From NCBI RefSeq assembly GCF_000004195.4, contig NC_030679.2, forward strand, positions 15,122,712 through 15,186,711: DNA of 64,000 nt. Direction: 5' to 3'. The position numbers and the translations under genes are program-made. The stretch comes from Xenopus tropicalis. Its lineage: Eukaryota > Chordata > Amphibia > Anura > Pipidae. A model generated the notes under the pieces. It was not told the DNA's origin. It worked only from the letters and a program-made list of their open reading frames with translations, and made no database searches. Shown here piece after piece: positions 24,701 to 36,178 of this stretch (position 1 is the first letter of the stretch; each line of letters starts with the position of its first letter).

Positions 24701-25639
24701 TACCGACACTGAAATGGGAATTCCTATTAAAGGGAAGATAGTATTGGTTTTGGGAACAAAAATATTGAATGCGGCTTTGTGGCTTATTAACATAATAACC
24801 TCAATCTCTATTCCCCCTTTCCTCTAATATGGAATGGGACATTGGGCTGTTACCAATAGGCATTGTCAGTGTCCCGTTTCTCTTTCTTTGTACTCTCAAA
24901 ACAACATGCTGCTTTTTTCTCTAACACTTTCTTATCTTTCTTATAAAAATAGCAGTGAGGCTAGGCCATTCAGAAATTAACTAAAACAAGTTTATAACTT
25001 TAATTGTGCCATATGTCCTCTAATATTCTCTGAAACCTTTTGTTTACAGGCTAAGGCAACTGTCATAGACTATCAGTCCATAATCTTTCCATTTCTACAT
25101 GCATTGACCCTGACACATACATACAAGATAGATAAGGCAGGCACCAGGATTTTTCTAGGATCTGGAGCATTTATTAAAATGTTCCTAAAATCTGAAGGAG
25201 TTAGGGGTTTCATAATTAATTAATCTCCTACAGTGAGAAAGGGCATAGCTTTGTTAGGCTGTGTATTAAAGGAGTTGTACTAGAACTACGTAACCCCATT
25301 TTTCTATCTAATTGCTACCTCTTGGGTTAGTAAGATGTTTGTAAACACACAGAAAAGCTCTTTTAGGCAGAGCCCTCTTCACCTCTTGTATCGGTTACTG
25401 ATAGCTTTATAAATAAATGTTAACAATAATAATAATAATATAAAAGGATATAAGTTATCATTGCACGGATGTAAGTGTTCCTTCCAGGGCTGGGGTCTTT
25501 TTGTAGTGGGAGGTGTAGTTCCAAACAGATTCCTTTAGCATCACTTAGTCCTCGAGCTGCAGTTCCCTCAGTGAAGATGGGATCTGTTACAAAAGAGAAC
25601 ACCTGGCCATGCACTTTAGTTAGTTCATAAGTTAATTGA

Positions 25640-26590
25640 GATACAAAATTATTTTTTTATTATATTAGACAAGTACAATAATCATTGGGAAACAAACAAT
25701 CCCAAACGGGATTAATAAGGTACATAAGTAGATCAATACAATGAGCAATTCAAACAATTTTACAAATGACTATGGATGAAAAGGTAATGGCAGAAAAACA
25801 TGGATTATTGTGATACAATTGGATAATATTAATACTACATTAAACAATTCTTATTGATACAATTAAACAGGCTAGTAGAGTTTGGAAATATTCATGGAAC
25901 TATGGATAGTAAGGAAATGAGTCCAAATGAGAACTATCATTGGGAGAAAGGGTATGCATGAGGAATCTCCATTTAGATAAGAATCTTGTGCGGTTTTTTG
26001 TATTACTAAATTTGAAAGCAATGGCTTCATTTGTACAGATAATTTGTAACTCCGAAATGACCTCCAATAATAATGGGGAGTTTGGATCGATCCACTTTTT
26101 GAAAATAATCCTCTTTGCTGCTGTCAAAATAAGGTTCAGATAATTTATGGAGTAGGAAATGTTCCCAAATTTAGGCAGAATTAGGCGAGACACTTGTATA
26201 ATGTCTTCTGAAAAATTTAATAAGGCAGAATCTGGAGTCAGATTATGTTTAAAGTCCAATATAGATTTTAAATGGCTCTCAATGACTTTTAAAAAAACTT
26301 TTAATATGAGGGCAATCCCAAAGTAGATGAATAATGTTTGGAAGCGGTGTATTACATTTGGGACAATTTTTTAAGGAAATTTTTTATTTTGCAATCAAAG
26401 TTAAAACCTTTATAGGCTAGATGGATTAGTCTAAAGTTTTGCTCCCTCCAGATTTCTGTATGGATGAGTTTATCAAAACGCTTTATGCAATTTGTTAAGG
26501 TTTCTGGGTAAATTTCTGTATGTAGATAGATGGACCATGTTTTAGAGATACAATATTAGTTAAAGCATCAGAGTGTAATTGTAACTGTTG
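25640..26590 (-). pseudogene. L1/Tx1-like LINE ORF2 C-terminal fragment inside the ERV
   Basis: The minus-strand frame 25900-26259 resembles the C-terminal tail of L1-clade ORF2: 'AAKRIIFKKWIDPNSPLL', then an E-rich helix and 'SKWRFLM'. Upstream on the same strand a Cys/His pattern (CPKC...HLLWDCP) matches the terminal zinc knuckle of that clade. It is 5'-truncated and lies between two short LINE-tail sequences (25403-25440 and 26600-26664). Confidence 0.65.
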
Positions 26591-26599
26591 GGGAAACAA

Positions 26600-26664
26600 A
26601 CATTCAGTGCTGCGGAATATGTTGGCGCTTTATAAATAAATGTTAATAATAATAATAATAATAG
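26600..26664 (+). repeat. L2-like LINE/SINE tail with (AAT)n
   Basis: 'cagtgctgcggaatatg' and 'ttggcgctttataaataaatg' followed by an AAT run. This is the common 3' tail of L2-like elements in frogs and fish. A matching end without the first half lies at 25403-25440. Confidence 0.65.
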
Positions 26665-27589
26665 TAACACCTTAATCTGGGAACCGACCCAAACAAAATT
26701 TTAAAGAAAAACAGTTTACAATTTCTTTCTTTCCTTTTTATCTGATATTCCTTCCCCTCTCTGACTGCCACCAGCTCACATACTGAGATCCCTTCCTCCA
26801 CCATAGTATTGGTTTGATCCCTGGAACCCAGTAGAGAGAGATATCCAGGGTCCTAAATTTCTAACTCATAGCTCCCACGCACACTGTACTAGGTTAACCC
26901 ACCAAAGTTATGACACCCCACACACACAATCATAGTGATTATCCCCTTTCCAACATGTACACCTCTCAGCTGGAATGTAACCATTAACCCCTCTTATCCC
27001 TGCACATAAGAATCCTCCTGCTACTAAACTTCATAGACACAACCTTAGACTGTTAACAGAGACCAATTATAGGGAGGCAAAAGAAAACATAGAAAAACAG
27101 AACACATCAGGTTATAAATACCATGTGCAGGTTCCGTTAAAATGAGCTGCAGGCCTGAGGAACCTGTCTTTGCTGGCTGCCAGGAAGCCACTGCGAATAC
27201 AGACTAATTCACAATAGGATATGGGGATGACACGGTAAAGAAACTAAAACCTAGATTCCTATCGTGTCCCGGAGGTGATCAGTCTCCGTCCCATTCCGTG
27301 TCAACTGTCCGGAATTCTTATATATTTGGCTTAAAGGCAGACAAAACCTGCAGTCTCACATTGGGCTCAAATTGTTAAAGACATAATCAGTCCTCACGGT
27401 ATTTATTCCTGTCCGAATTAGTTCAACAAAGCATGTGGGTGCGCACCGAAAGAATCATACTGATACCAGGTTCAGTATTCCTTGCAAGTTTATCACGAAT
27501 GAGTAATAGTAATTTCTTAGTATTTTTATTTCCTTTATTTTCAATTTCGTATAATGAAAATTAATTGCAACAATTCCAAAAAACGCAAA

Positions 27590-27990
27590 CAGGCTGTACT
27601 GGGATCAAGGTCCCTACAAAACCTTAGCTCAGTCAGAGGTATTCCTTAATGTTGTAATAAATTTTAGATGACCAGTTTAAAAATATAAGTGTTACAATAT
27701 TAAAAACATTTACTTCTAAAGAAAATAACAAAGACACAACACAGGCAAACAGTAATTCATCCAACAGTACCTTTGATTTTCTCTCGCGATCAAATCTTAA
27801 TACCATAAATTTCCAAAATTGAAAATATAAACACATTTGGCAAAGCAAAGTCGTTAGGGCTGAACTGAGATCAAGGTCCCAACAAGACCCACAATGACTT
27901 GCGATCACTCTTAATACCAGGTGTGCTTATATGAGCAGATACATAAAATACAGTTACAGGTACAAATAACAAAGACAGAACAACACAGGA
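27590..27990 (-). repeat. diverged direct repeat in the ERV leader region
   Basis: The blocks 'ctgtactgggatcaaggtcc' (27593) and 'gctgaactgagatcaaggtc' (27861) recur about 268 bp apart, followed in each case by 'taacaaagaca' and 'acacagg' phrases. No gag motif is visible on the minus strand here. Confidence 0.5.
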
Positions 27991-28061
27991 ATACACATGC
28001 AGAGACGAATCAGTCAGTAAATAATGTTTCCCACACACGTCCTGAGAATCCCTAATTCTCT

Positions 28062-28212
28062 TATTATCTCTGTATCTCTGTATCTTGTATCTCTGTATCT
28101 CTTTTTATCTCTGTATCTTGTATCTCTTTTTATCTCATATCTTGTATCTCTGTATCTCTTTTTATCTCTGTATCTTTTATCTCTGTATCTCTGTTTCTCT
28201 GTATCTCTATTA
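28062..28212. repeat. TATCTCTG/TATCTTG short tandem repeat
   Basis: Imperfect tandem units of 'tgtatctc', 'tttttatctc' and 'tgtatctt' just inside the ERV 5' LTR, in the position of the leader. The long open frame across it is only a consequence of the repeat. Confidence 0.9.
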
Positions 28213-28321
28213 GACTGCTAACTGTACCCTTTTTAGATCGGCCTGTAGGGAAGAGCCAGAGGTAAGAGGAAAACCATCAATTAAGATGTAAATTCTACTT
28301 ACCGCTGGATTCTCCCGCCGA

Positions 28322-28339
28322 CCCCACTTCTTGACACCA
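28322..28339 (-). promoter_or_regulatory. ERV primer-binding site, tRNA-Leu-like
   Basis: Three bases inside the 5' LTR the minus strand reads TGGTGTCAAGAAGTGGGG. From memory, the complement of the 3' end of a vertebrate tRNA-Leu (CAG) is TGGTGTCAGAAGTGGG, so this matches with one inserted A. Confidence 0.75.
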
Positions 28340-28342
28340 AAC

Positions 28343-28822
28343 TGTAAGGGTTAATCTCTTTAACTCCGTCTGTGCTTCTCTGCACTATATCTAAGCAGTC
28401 ACGAACCGGTTCGATTTAATCTGTGCGTCGGCGAAACATCTGATATCGTCTGCGCATGTGCGCTGATCAGGGAACTTGTACAAACGATACAACCAGTATG
28501 TGTATTGCAAACAAGTACCACTTTATTTTGTTTTGATATTACTTATATAGTAGATAGAAAAACACATCCCATTATGCTTACGTATCATGGGTGGGTACAT
28601 TGCAATTATTAGTAGAAATACAGAAATTATTTAATTAGCTGCTGAAGCTTTATTATGATCTCTTAGCCTTGAATATTAGCTGAGATAATCAAGGCCAAAA
28701 GCAACTTGGACAAAGACAAGATAGTGAGGATAATCATAACAATTGAAGTAACACATTCACAGGCCTTCATGATTCAAAACAAAATTGTGTAAATTCAGCA
28801 TTAAGCAATTTAAACCCTATCA
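28343..28822 (-). repeat. ERV 5' LTR
   Basis: 480 bp, identical to 20356-20835 except for one base by eye. Followed on the minus strand by the primer-binding site. Confidence 0.95.
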
Positions 28823-30345
28823 CCCTCCCATCAGGAGGCAGGACACTTAACAATTTTAATTTCTCCACCCTCTACATAACCATCTTCCCACTCCCAGGCA
28901 CCTCAGTTATTTTAACAAAAACTCTGCTCTGAACAAACAACAAGCTATAACACGGCTGAGTGAGAAGGGATGAATGACTCCCAAGTTTCCAGGGAGGGTT
29001 GGCCTGTGTCCCTCATAGGACTAAAGAGAAAAGGATGTAACGGTAAGTAATAAATCCCCTTTTCTCTTACGTTCTGGGGGACACAGGCACCATGGGGACA
29101 TACCAACACCGTCCCCAACTTGAAGGGAGGAAACAGAACTAGTAACATATTGCAGTCTAACTTTGATAAAATTTTGCAAAGGTGTGAGCGGAGGACCAGG
29201 TTGCCGCTTTGCACAGCTGCTCCACAGAGGCCAAGTTCCTGCATGCCCATGAAGCACCAAGTGCTCTAGTGGAATAGGCTTTAATCACAAATGGGGGTGT
29301 TTTCCCAAGGGATATGTACTCCTGGCGAAAGTCCCTTATGGCTGCCCGACAGAATCACAAAAAGAGTTCTGGCCTTGCAAAAGTGTGCTGTTCTATCCAC
29401 TTAGACTCTAAGGGATCTAACTACATCCAGGTCTGGTTTCCTTGGGGTTCTTGGAAGAGCTACAAAAGGATGGGAGCACTATCTCTTCATTCAGATGAAA
29501 GGATGGTACTACGTTTGGAAGAAAGGAAGGGACCGTACGCAAGAATGCTTTTTCCTCATGGGAGCCTCCAACAGTACTAACAGGATGAGATTGAGATCCC
29601 AGGTTGGAACCAGGAACCAGGTGGGGACACGTGAGCCACACCCTGTAGGAATATTCTCACGTCTTCCTGCATTGCTAATTTCCTCTGTAGGAGAATGGAT
29701 AAGGCTGAACTTAAAGAGATCCCAGGTTCAAGCCTTTATCCAGACCGTCCTAAAGGAATTGAAGGATCAGGGGAACTCCTTTTGGAGCACCACAGGATGA
29801 AAATCTTCCAGATTCTATGGTGTACCTTGGAGGATTCTGCCTTCCTAGCTCTTTCCCTTGGTGGAAGTCCTAGTGCGCCGCTGGAGTGTTCCGCAGACAA
29901 CCGCACTGTAGGCCTCTCTTGCCAGTCTCTCTCTCACGCAGCGCGCCATGAGTTGCCCGCCTTCTGAGAGATCAGGGAAGGGGCTAGAGGGGAATCCGGT
30001 TGTCCCTCCGCTTGCCCTTGAGGGGACACGACTACGGGGGCTGCCAGTGTTAAGTAAGGGAACCCCCTGATCACCTTGTGCCCATTCTCAGGGAAGGGGC
30101 TTTTTTTTTCCTGACGTATGAGGGTAAGTGTGGTCAGTGAAAGGCTAGAGGGGACCTTGTGCTTCTTCAGTACCTACCGGTTGTGTGCCCAGCTTGAGAG
30201 GTGGGACCTTCTGGCACACATGCCTGTCATCGGCATTAGGCTCAATGAGCCATCAAGTGTAAGGGCTGACACAATGAGCCCAGCATAAACCTGGGAGTGG
30301 GAAGAGGGTTATAAGGGTGGAGAAATTAAAATTGTAAAAGGCAGC
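28823..30345 (-). mobile_element. DIRS-like retrotransposon, internally deleted, split by the ERV
   Basis: The minus strand carries a tyrosine-recombinase remnant followed by a terminal repeat (29059-28980). Its inverted partner is at 20278-20331 on the far side of the ERV. A second inverted pair links 28847-28900 with 30289-30340 ('gtgggaag', 'ggtggagaaattaaaattgt'). Subtracting the ERV, the element is about 1.6 kb, too short to hold gag and RT/RNase H, so it is an internal deletion or non-autonomous derivative. Confidence 0.7.
29157..29820 (-). pseudogene. DIRS-type tyrosine recombinase remnant
   Basis: On the minus strand the frame ending at 29157 is open for about 200 bp. It carries the hallmark C-terminal signature of DIRS recombinases: AYSTRALGASWA, then LASVEQLCKAATWSS, then HTFAKFYQS with the candidate nucleophile Tyr. 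Upstream pieces in other frames (for example FLPNVVPSFHLNEEIVLPSF) extend the similarity to about 29820. The usual His of the HxxR box is Tyr here (AYSTR), which would damage catalysis. The enzyme family integrates circular DNA intermediates; this copy is dead. Confidence 0.75.
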
Positions 30346-30429
30346 TTTAGTGGGGTGGCCTTCAGGTGCCTATGTAATATAATATAATATCGATACATTT
30401 TTATTTAAAATAAACTAAAATGCTTTAAA

Positions 30430-30790
30430 AAAATGTGGACATGTTGGTCCTTTTTTGCACATATGGTGGTAATCCGATTTTGGACCAGAATTAATATAAT
30501 GATTACAAGTGTTACGGGCCTTATACTTAGGAGATCCCTGACCAAAGCCTTACTTCATAGGAGAATTGCTGGAGGAAATATATATTGGCGGGCACTAGTC
30601 AAATGTATTTTTTCTGCAAGCCAAACAATTTATAGCGAAGGCTTGGAAAATGCCTTTGCTTGATATCCAACAGATAAAATTTAGATTAGACAACTATGTA
30701 ATTATGGGGAGACTCACCCGTTTTGCCACTGGCAGATACGACACCTTTAGAAAAATATGGGATCCATGGATTTTATATAGAGGCATAACT
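30430..30790 (+). pseudogene. L1/Tx1-like LINE ORF2 C-terminal fragment
   Basis: Plus-strand frames with stops encode the typical tail of L1-clade ORF2. It starts with a CGHVGPFLHIWW-like zinc-knuckle remnant, then 'AKAWKMPLLDIQQIKFRLDN' and 'FRKIWDPWILY'. It is a 5'-truncated, frameshifted copy similar in kind to the one at 25640-26590 but on the opposite strand. Confidence 0.65.
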
Positions 30791-30889
30791 CATGCTTGAT
30801 CCCTATAATGTGCAATATGTGCCTTATGCAATATTTATGATTTCATTATGTGATTGTTTTCCATTGTGCTTCACTCAACAGTATATATG

Positions 30890-31270
30890 TCTCTATGATG
30901 CTGATTGACTAAAGTGCGATAAAATTTATTGCACGCTTTTTTGCGTTAAAATAGACGTGATAATTAGCGCACGATTCACTATAGTATTATCGCGTGCGTT
31001 AAGTCGCCATTTCGCATGCGTTAATTTTCGCGCGACTGCATGCGCTAGTTTTAACGCATGAAAAGAATACGATCGCATGATTCACAAACACTTAGGCGTG
31101 CATTGGTCTATGTGAAAATTAACACCTACTTCAGGCAGGTGATAAATTATAAAAAAAAGTACAGTAAATGAATTTTTGGCAATAAAATATGGACTTAGCA
31201 GTGTTATTTATTCAAGTATGTGTTTTTTTACTAAACTTTACTAAAGTCTTGGCATGTATGGAATTTCGCT
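30890..31270. other. CpG-rich region of short inverted phrases
   Basis: Unusually rich in CG for its AT-rich setting: repeated GCGTTAA, TAACGCA, GCATGCG and CGCGACT-type words, starting after GACTAAAGTGCGATAAA. It may be the end of a DNA transposon whose exon lies at 31568, but no second terminus was found. Confidence 0.35.
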
Positions 31271-31420
31271 ACTATAGCGGTAAATATTTAGTCGCCATAA
31301 TATACAGTACTATAGCGGTAAATATTTAGTCGCCATAATATACAGTACTATAGCGGTAAATCTTTAGTCGCCATAATATGCAGTACTGTAGCGGTAAATA
31401 TTTAGTTGCACAAAATACAT
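31271..31420 (+). repeat. 38-bp tandem repeat, four units
   Basis: ACTATAGCGGTAAATATTTA starts at 31271, 31309 and 31347, with a variant at 31385, exactly 38 bp apart. Each unit also contains GTCGCCATAATATACAGT. It lies in the CpG-rich block upstream of the exon-like sequence at 31568. Confidence 0.92.
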
Positions 31421-31567
31421 TACTAGGTATATTTTGGCGATTTCTTTGTCGCAACTTTGTAATCTCGCGACTTGCGGACATTTTGTTGCAATTTTGTAAT
31501 CTCGTGACATGTGCGACTTGCGGCCATTTTGTGTCATTGAGCCTGCAGTCACACTGAGAGGAGCATC

Positions 31568-31810
31568 ATGCCTGGGGTTTCTGATCTGCTACCAGGGGAG
31601 AGGCGCTATATTGTCACCGTTCTCCTGCGCTCAGGATACGACAACCTGCCACTGGGGCCCTTAGGGGTCCACAAGAGGAAGAGGGCCATCCTGCGCGAGC
31701 TCAGAGATGGTTGCTCTCCGGGTTTGCCCTTGATGTGGACCTCCGCCTGCTCCAGTGCCTATGGTCTGACCTGAAGCGCAGGAATTCAGATCTGGTGGCT
31801 GAAATTGCAG
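31568..31810 (+). pseudogene. exon-like sequence, possible Myb/SANT-type transposon gene, frameshifted
   Basis: Starts with ATG in a good context and encodes 'MPGVSDLLPGERRYIVTVLL' onward. After about codon 47 the sensible reading moves to another frame, which encodes 'LDVDLRLLQCLWSDLKRRNS' and reaches a GT donor (gcag|gtaatt) at 31811. The W-x-DLK-R pattern recalls the last helix of Myb/SANT-like proteins that accompany Harbinger-type transposases. GC content is much higher than in the flanks. This is a guess at family level, and the 68-codon frame ending at 31774 is the unshifted reading. Confidence 0.4.
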
Positions 31811-31910
31811 GTAATTATTGAACTTTATTATGCTTTTATAGTATATGTTCAGTAAAAGATTTAGCAAGTAATTTGAACTAAAAGTACAAATGTAATAAAT
31901 GTCATAGTAA

Positions 31911-31975
31911 CATAGTAAGTTGGGTTGAAAAAATACATACGTCCATCACGTTCAACCATAATGCCAGTGAGGAAC
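31911..31975 (-). mobile_element. CR1 3' tail, short truncated copy
   Basis: 'catagtaacatagtaag' followed by GGGTTGAAAAAATACATACG and 'tccatcacgttcaacc' is the reverse complement of a CR1 3' end, parallel to 47818-47880. A severely 5'-truncated insertion. Confidence 0.8.
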
Positions 31976-32151
31976 TGAAACGTTGGTCACAATAAACCTC
32001 TGAATATTATTTCACATCTTTGTGACTCCTTGTCAAAATCCTGTGTGTGCCATCACCCCATGCCTGTCTAGATTTTGTTTTGCCACAGGCACCCAGGTAT
32101 TATTGTTCCTTATGGTGTGCAGCTTCCCAGCACTTCATATATATATATACG

Positions 32152-32260
32152 GGGTTAGAGGAGGGATTGGGGTACAGCAGGGTGTAGTTGGGAGTTATGG
32201 GTACAGTAGTGGGTTAGAGGAGGGATTGGGGTACAGCAGGATGTAGTTGGGACACCTTTT
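32152..32260 (+). repeat. 59-bp direct duplication
   Basis: GGGTTAGAGGAGGGATTGGG starts at 32152 and 32211, each time followed by GTACAGCAGG and TGTAGTTGGGA. Two units. Confidence 0.9.
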
Positions 32261-34596
32261 TAAGACTGACCCGCCAACATGTTAATGTACCTCTATCCCT
32301 CTTGCCTTGACTATTCCATCAGCAAGAGCAGAGCCTGACATTAAATGATAACCAGTAAGCTGCCCACAGTGGGGTTTCAGGTTCTGGAATGAACCTGAGG
32401 TGTCACAATTGAAGAGGAAGACCCTTAGAATGGTTAGGAGGGATGCAGGGGGTAAAGGAGACCCAGTGGGACAATGACTGATAAGTTGTTTTATTTTCTA
32501 AAAAGGCTTATTTCCAAGGTTTAGAAGGGATCTGAGTAATTGGGAATGCTATGTGCCCAAACCTGGGGAAGAATATGCACTTATTTTAAATGGTCTGAAT
32601 GCTGAGCTGCTTACAAATGGTGTTCAATGCAGTCTTTGCTGCCTTCCATACTAGTGAGTGACTGGTGATTATCCACTCAGCATCCCAAGTTCATACATAC
32701 ATACATAGCCTTCCAGTTACATGACCAGTTGACACGGTGAAGATGTAGAAGTATGTAGAAGAATGGATAACACACATACAATTATACAGGATAACCAGTT
32801 GCTAAACCCAAATAATGTAACATACAAAAAAACACAATAAAAAGTTTTGTTTGTATTATTACAAACTGAAGGAACTGAAATAAAATTATATTTCGCCAGG
32901 CACATTTGCAAATCTTACTTTTTTTTCTAGAATGCATTTCCTTTCTTTATGGTTCATTGTGATGCCTCAGGCAGCAGCAGCCCCAGAATCGCCCTTGTAT
33001 ATATGCTACTAAAAATCCAATAGGAATGAATAGAAACTGTGTTGATCTCTAATCTCACATTTTGATAAAACTGCCCTCAAGTTTCATTATTATTTCATTA
33101 GTATGTCTACTTTCATAGATCTAAATTTCGACCTCGACAACTGCATGTCCCAACCAACCCCTCTTGCATCCAGACTACGCCCTAGTACCAATGATCCCTA
33201 ATCAGTGACTCGTGAGCAATATGTTGCTCACCAACCCCTTTGATGTTGTTCCAGTGTCCTCAAAGCAGGTGCTTATTTCTTAATTTCTGACTTGGAGACA
33301 AGTTTTTGAAGCATAAAATCATGTATACTGCCAAACAGAGCATTCCCTTCTTCAATGGGCTAGCAAATAACCAACCACAGCCCGTATTGGGCAGTCCCAG
33401 AAACTTTTTTCATTCTTGTGTTGCTTCCCACCTTCTTATATTTAAATGTGGCTCGGGTAAAAAAGTTCGGGGTTATGCCCCTCTGCTCCATTGGGGAATA
33501 TAAATATGGATGACTTTCAGAAAATCTAGGATTTTTGACAGGTCTGCATTATACAGTTTGAATGTCCCACTTTACACGCGCATGTCTTCCTCTGAGGCAA
33601 TGAAATTCATTTTCAATACCGTAAATTACACAGTACAGTATATTCTATGTTTCAGATATCATCAAATTATTTACTATATATCCCTTGAATAATAGTGCAG
33701 TTTTCCCAACATCTTATCCTTTTTTAATTATTCCATTCACACAGTCCCTAAGCTCCTTTATGCTGCTGCCAATTAGTCCTCCTCACGGTTGGTCTTTAAA
33801 TGACATCACAAGCAATAAATACAAAACGTTAGACAGACGTAATCTGCTGACCTTTCCAGCATTCACAAAACGCCCGGGCAGTTTGGTCTCTTGATGGGAA
33901 TTATATATTTTAGTTTAATTATTCCTTTTTTTTATTGTATGCACCTTGCTCTTGTTAAAGCACACAGTTCTGCAAGCCTTAACAAGCCTTAAGCACAAAA
34001 ACACATCTGAATGCAATGAGAAGATCCAGCTGTGATTAAAAGTTCAGAAAATTCTAATAAATAAATGCAACAGTTTTACTTGGAGTACAATGAAAATTGA
34101 AAATAGGTATTTTGTACACATGGCACCTTCAGCAAAAGTGGCTTTGGGCTTGTGTCTCCACTAGAATTGATTGGTGTTAACTGGCCATACATGAAAGATT
34201 GAAAATATTGTGTGTGAGAGCTGGCATGGCAGCATACCTTGTGGACAGGATGGACATCCGTGATTTATGCAGGTTTTCTCCATACTCATGGGGGCCCCAT
34301 ATTTACCAACTGTAGCTCTCCATCTTGTTCTACTACAGACAGGGGTGGGCCAAGGTATTTTGACACACTAGGCAAGAGCTTCAATTGGCGCTGGCTCCTT
34401 CTGAAAGCTCAGCCTCAGGCACAATGCACTCAGATGGCACCTACACACCAATATTACAACTACAAAAAATAAAGGTGTTGGTAGAGTGAATTATTTTCTA
34501 TGTAAACAGGCAGGCATAAAAACATGATATCCAGAGCCAAAAGGCAACATCAGCATTATAAAGGCATCATATTAACATAATATTAATTAATATATA
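32261..34596. other. non-coding stretch, nothing recognised
   Basis: No gene found. A family C MITE terminus (AACTGGCCATACATG) occurs near 34178, without a visible partner. The right end is a TA-rich tract that served as target of the LTR element starting at 34597. Confidence 0.4.
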
Positions 34597-35494
34597 TGTA
34601 GGGACCCATAGGGTTAAGCTCCCTATGGTGTTATCCCCTATCTTTATGTTATCTGTGTTGTAATAGGGCAGAGCCCTCTACACTCAGATTTCAGTATTAG
34701 GCTACCCCCTATAGGTTTAGCCCAGGTTGACCACTCCCCTTGTGCAGACTATATAGTGTCTGGAACAAGGAAGTGTCTTCCTCTTTGGCTGCTGTTCTCT
34801 CAGGCTGCATGTCATCGGGCCTGAGACACACGGTCTCAGTAAAGAGAACTGCCAGTTTATAAGTCGGGGACAGGGCCCCGTGAATGAGAACTAGCCAGCA
34901 CAGACAGGTTTACTTATAGCACCCTCTAGGAGTGGTGAGAGTAGTCAGATTATTTAGTAAGGGCAGTCTATAGCCCCAACCAGGAGTTGTAACAAAGGGT
35001 TTAGTCCACCCCGGCTCTGTAGTCGTTCTTTAGGGACCGGTTTTATTAGACGCCAGGTACCAGTGTTAGGAGCTCTCCCCTGGACCACAGTCGGCCGGAA
35101 CACTCCCTTCTGAAAGGTCTATATCTCAGGTGTCAACTAATCCTCTGTGCATCCTCCAAGTGGGTTATTCTGTGCCTAAGTGTCACCTTTGTATTATCCA
35201 CGGGGATCACACATTCTATACTGCTGTGTCTGTGAGTATACCCTGCTGCACTATTAAGCTGTGCCTTTGTCCAATAAATTGTATTATAGTTCATGAGCAA
35301 GAACCTTTCTGGCGTCCATTATTCCATCTGCACCACACAAGCTCTATCTAGTTGTAGTTCAACTAAACCCTCAGCTCCACCAATACCTCCCATATAGCGG
35401 AGGCCCACCCCTGTGTATTAAGGTCGCATGTAACACATGCTCTATACCATATACTATCCTGGGTTTGCCATATCCTAGCCAAACAAGTGTTACA
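34597..35494 (+). repeat. outer element 5' LTR
   Basis: 898 bp. A TATATAG box at 34750-34756 and an AATAAA signal at 35273-35278 are placed as in a U3-R-U5 LTR. Differences from the 3' LTR: T/C in 'cctcttt/cctctct', G/T in 'gacgcc/gactcc', T/C in 'ctatctag/ctacctag'. Confidence 0.95.
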
Positions 35495-35496
35495 TT

Positions 35497-35510
35497 TGGC
35501 GCCCAACGTG
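35497..35510 (+). promoter_or_regulatory. outer element primer-binding site, tRNA-Lys1,2 type
   Basis: TGGCGCCCAACGTG begins two bases after the LTR. It equals, from memory, the first 14 bases complementary to the 3' end of tRNA-Lys1,2, the primer of many betaretroviruses and lentiviruses. The match ends after 14 bases. Confidence 0.85.
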
Positions 35511-36178
35511 CTTTTATATTGATATATTCAATTTATTTAATCCGGAGCCATAGCCTTGAGGGACTGAGCTGCTGTGTGTGTGTCTTTAAATTTTCCTGAC
35601 AGGTACTGCCGGACGCGATAGGCAAAGGCGCCTGCAGTCCTGATCGTAAACTCTGATAAGTAATTGGCCGTGGGTTCGGGCTTGAAAGGTTCCCCCGAGT
35701 ATTCCCATTGGTCGGCGCCACTGTCAATCATCATTACTAGTTTTGGCGCTCTTTTTGCTGAAATCTCGTGTGAAGTGACTTGTTTACGAGACTTCACCGG
35801 GGAGAGGGGCAGGAGCTGACGTCACGGCGGCCATCTTACGACTCGCACTTGAGAGAGTGAGAGGTGCGCTAAACAGCTCTTGTGCCCTAGTGAGTGACTG
35901 TGTTTGTAAGCGGCTGCTACCAACTACAGTTTACTAAGAAATCAAACCAGCATTGCCTATCCGACACTGCGGCTGCAGAGGGATCCATTGGCGACTGGCA
36001 GCGTGGTACCGGACCTCACCAGAGCCTGCGGCTGCGGCCTGGAAAGCTTGGCCGGGACACCACTACTGATATATTTGCACTATACCTCAGCATATCATAC
36101 CTTCCTCGCGGCTGCGGGAAGGCTAATACGGCGCTGAGACCTTCCGGGTGTGACTGGGACCTGCGGCTGCGGCCTAGC
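35511..36178 (+). other. outer element leader with repeated GCGGCTGC motif
   Basis: GC-rich untranslated leader. GCGGCTGC(G/A)G occurs near 35968, 36027, 36108 and 36162, and again after the nested insertion near 41865 and 42018, so six copies lie between the primer site and the ORF. Repeated short motifs in this position could be an RNA packaging or dimerisation signal. That is inference. Confidence 0.6.

Larger units (their letters stand above)
20356..28822 (-). mobile_element. endogenous retrovirus, complete LTR-to-LTR, coding region decayed
   Basis: An 8467-bp provirus on the minus strand. It is flanked by a 5-bp target duplication CCCTC (20351-20355 and 28823-28827). Both LTRs are 480 bp, TG...CA bounded, and differ at one site by eye. 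Minus-strand order: 5' LTR, a tRNA-Leu-like primer site, a long leader and gag-position region with no recognisable gag, pol remnants (24.7-22.9 kb), an env-position region (22.8-20.9 kb), a polypurine tract and the 3' LTR. The pol motifs resemble gammaretrovirus/class I ERVs, from memory. An L1-like fragment (25640-26590) is nested inside. No intact gene remains. Confidence 0.92.

Noticed and set aside
28024..28221. Leu/Ser-rich 65-codon frame
   Set aside because: Generated by the TATCTCTG tandem repeat in the ERV leader.
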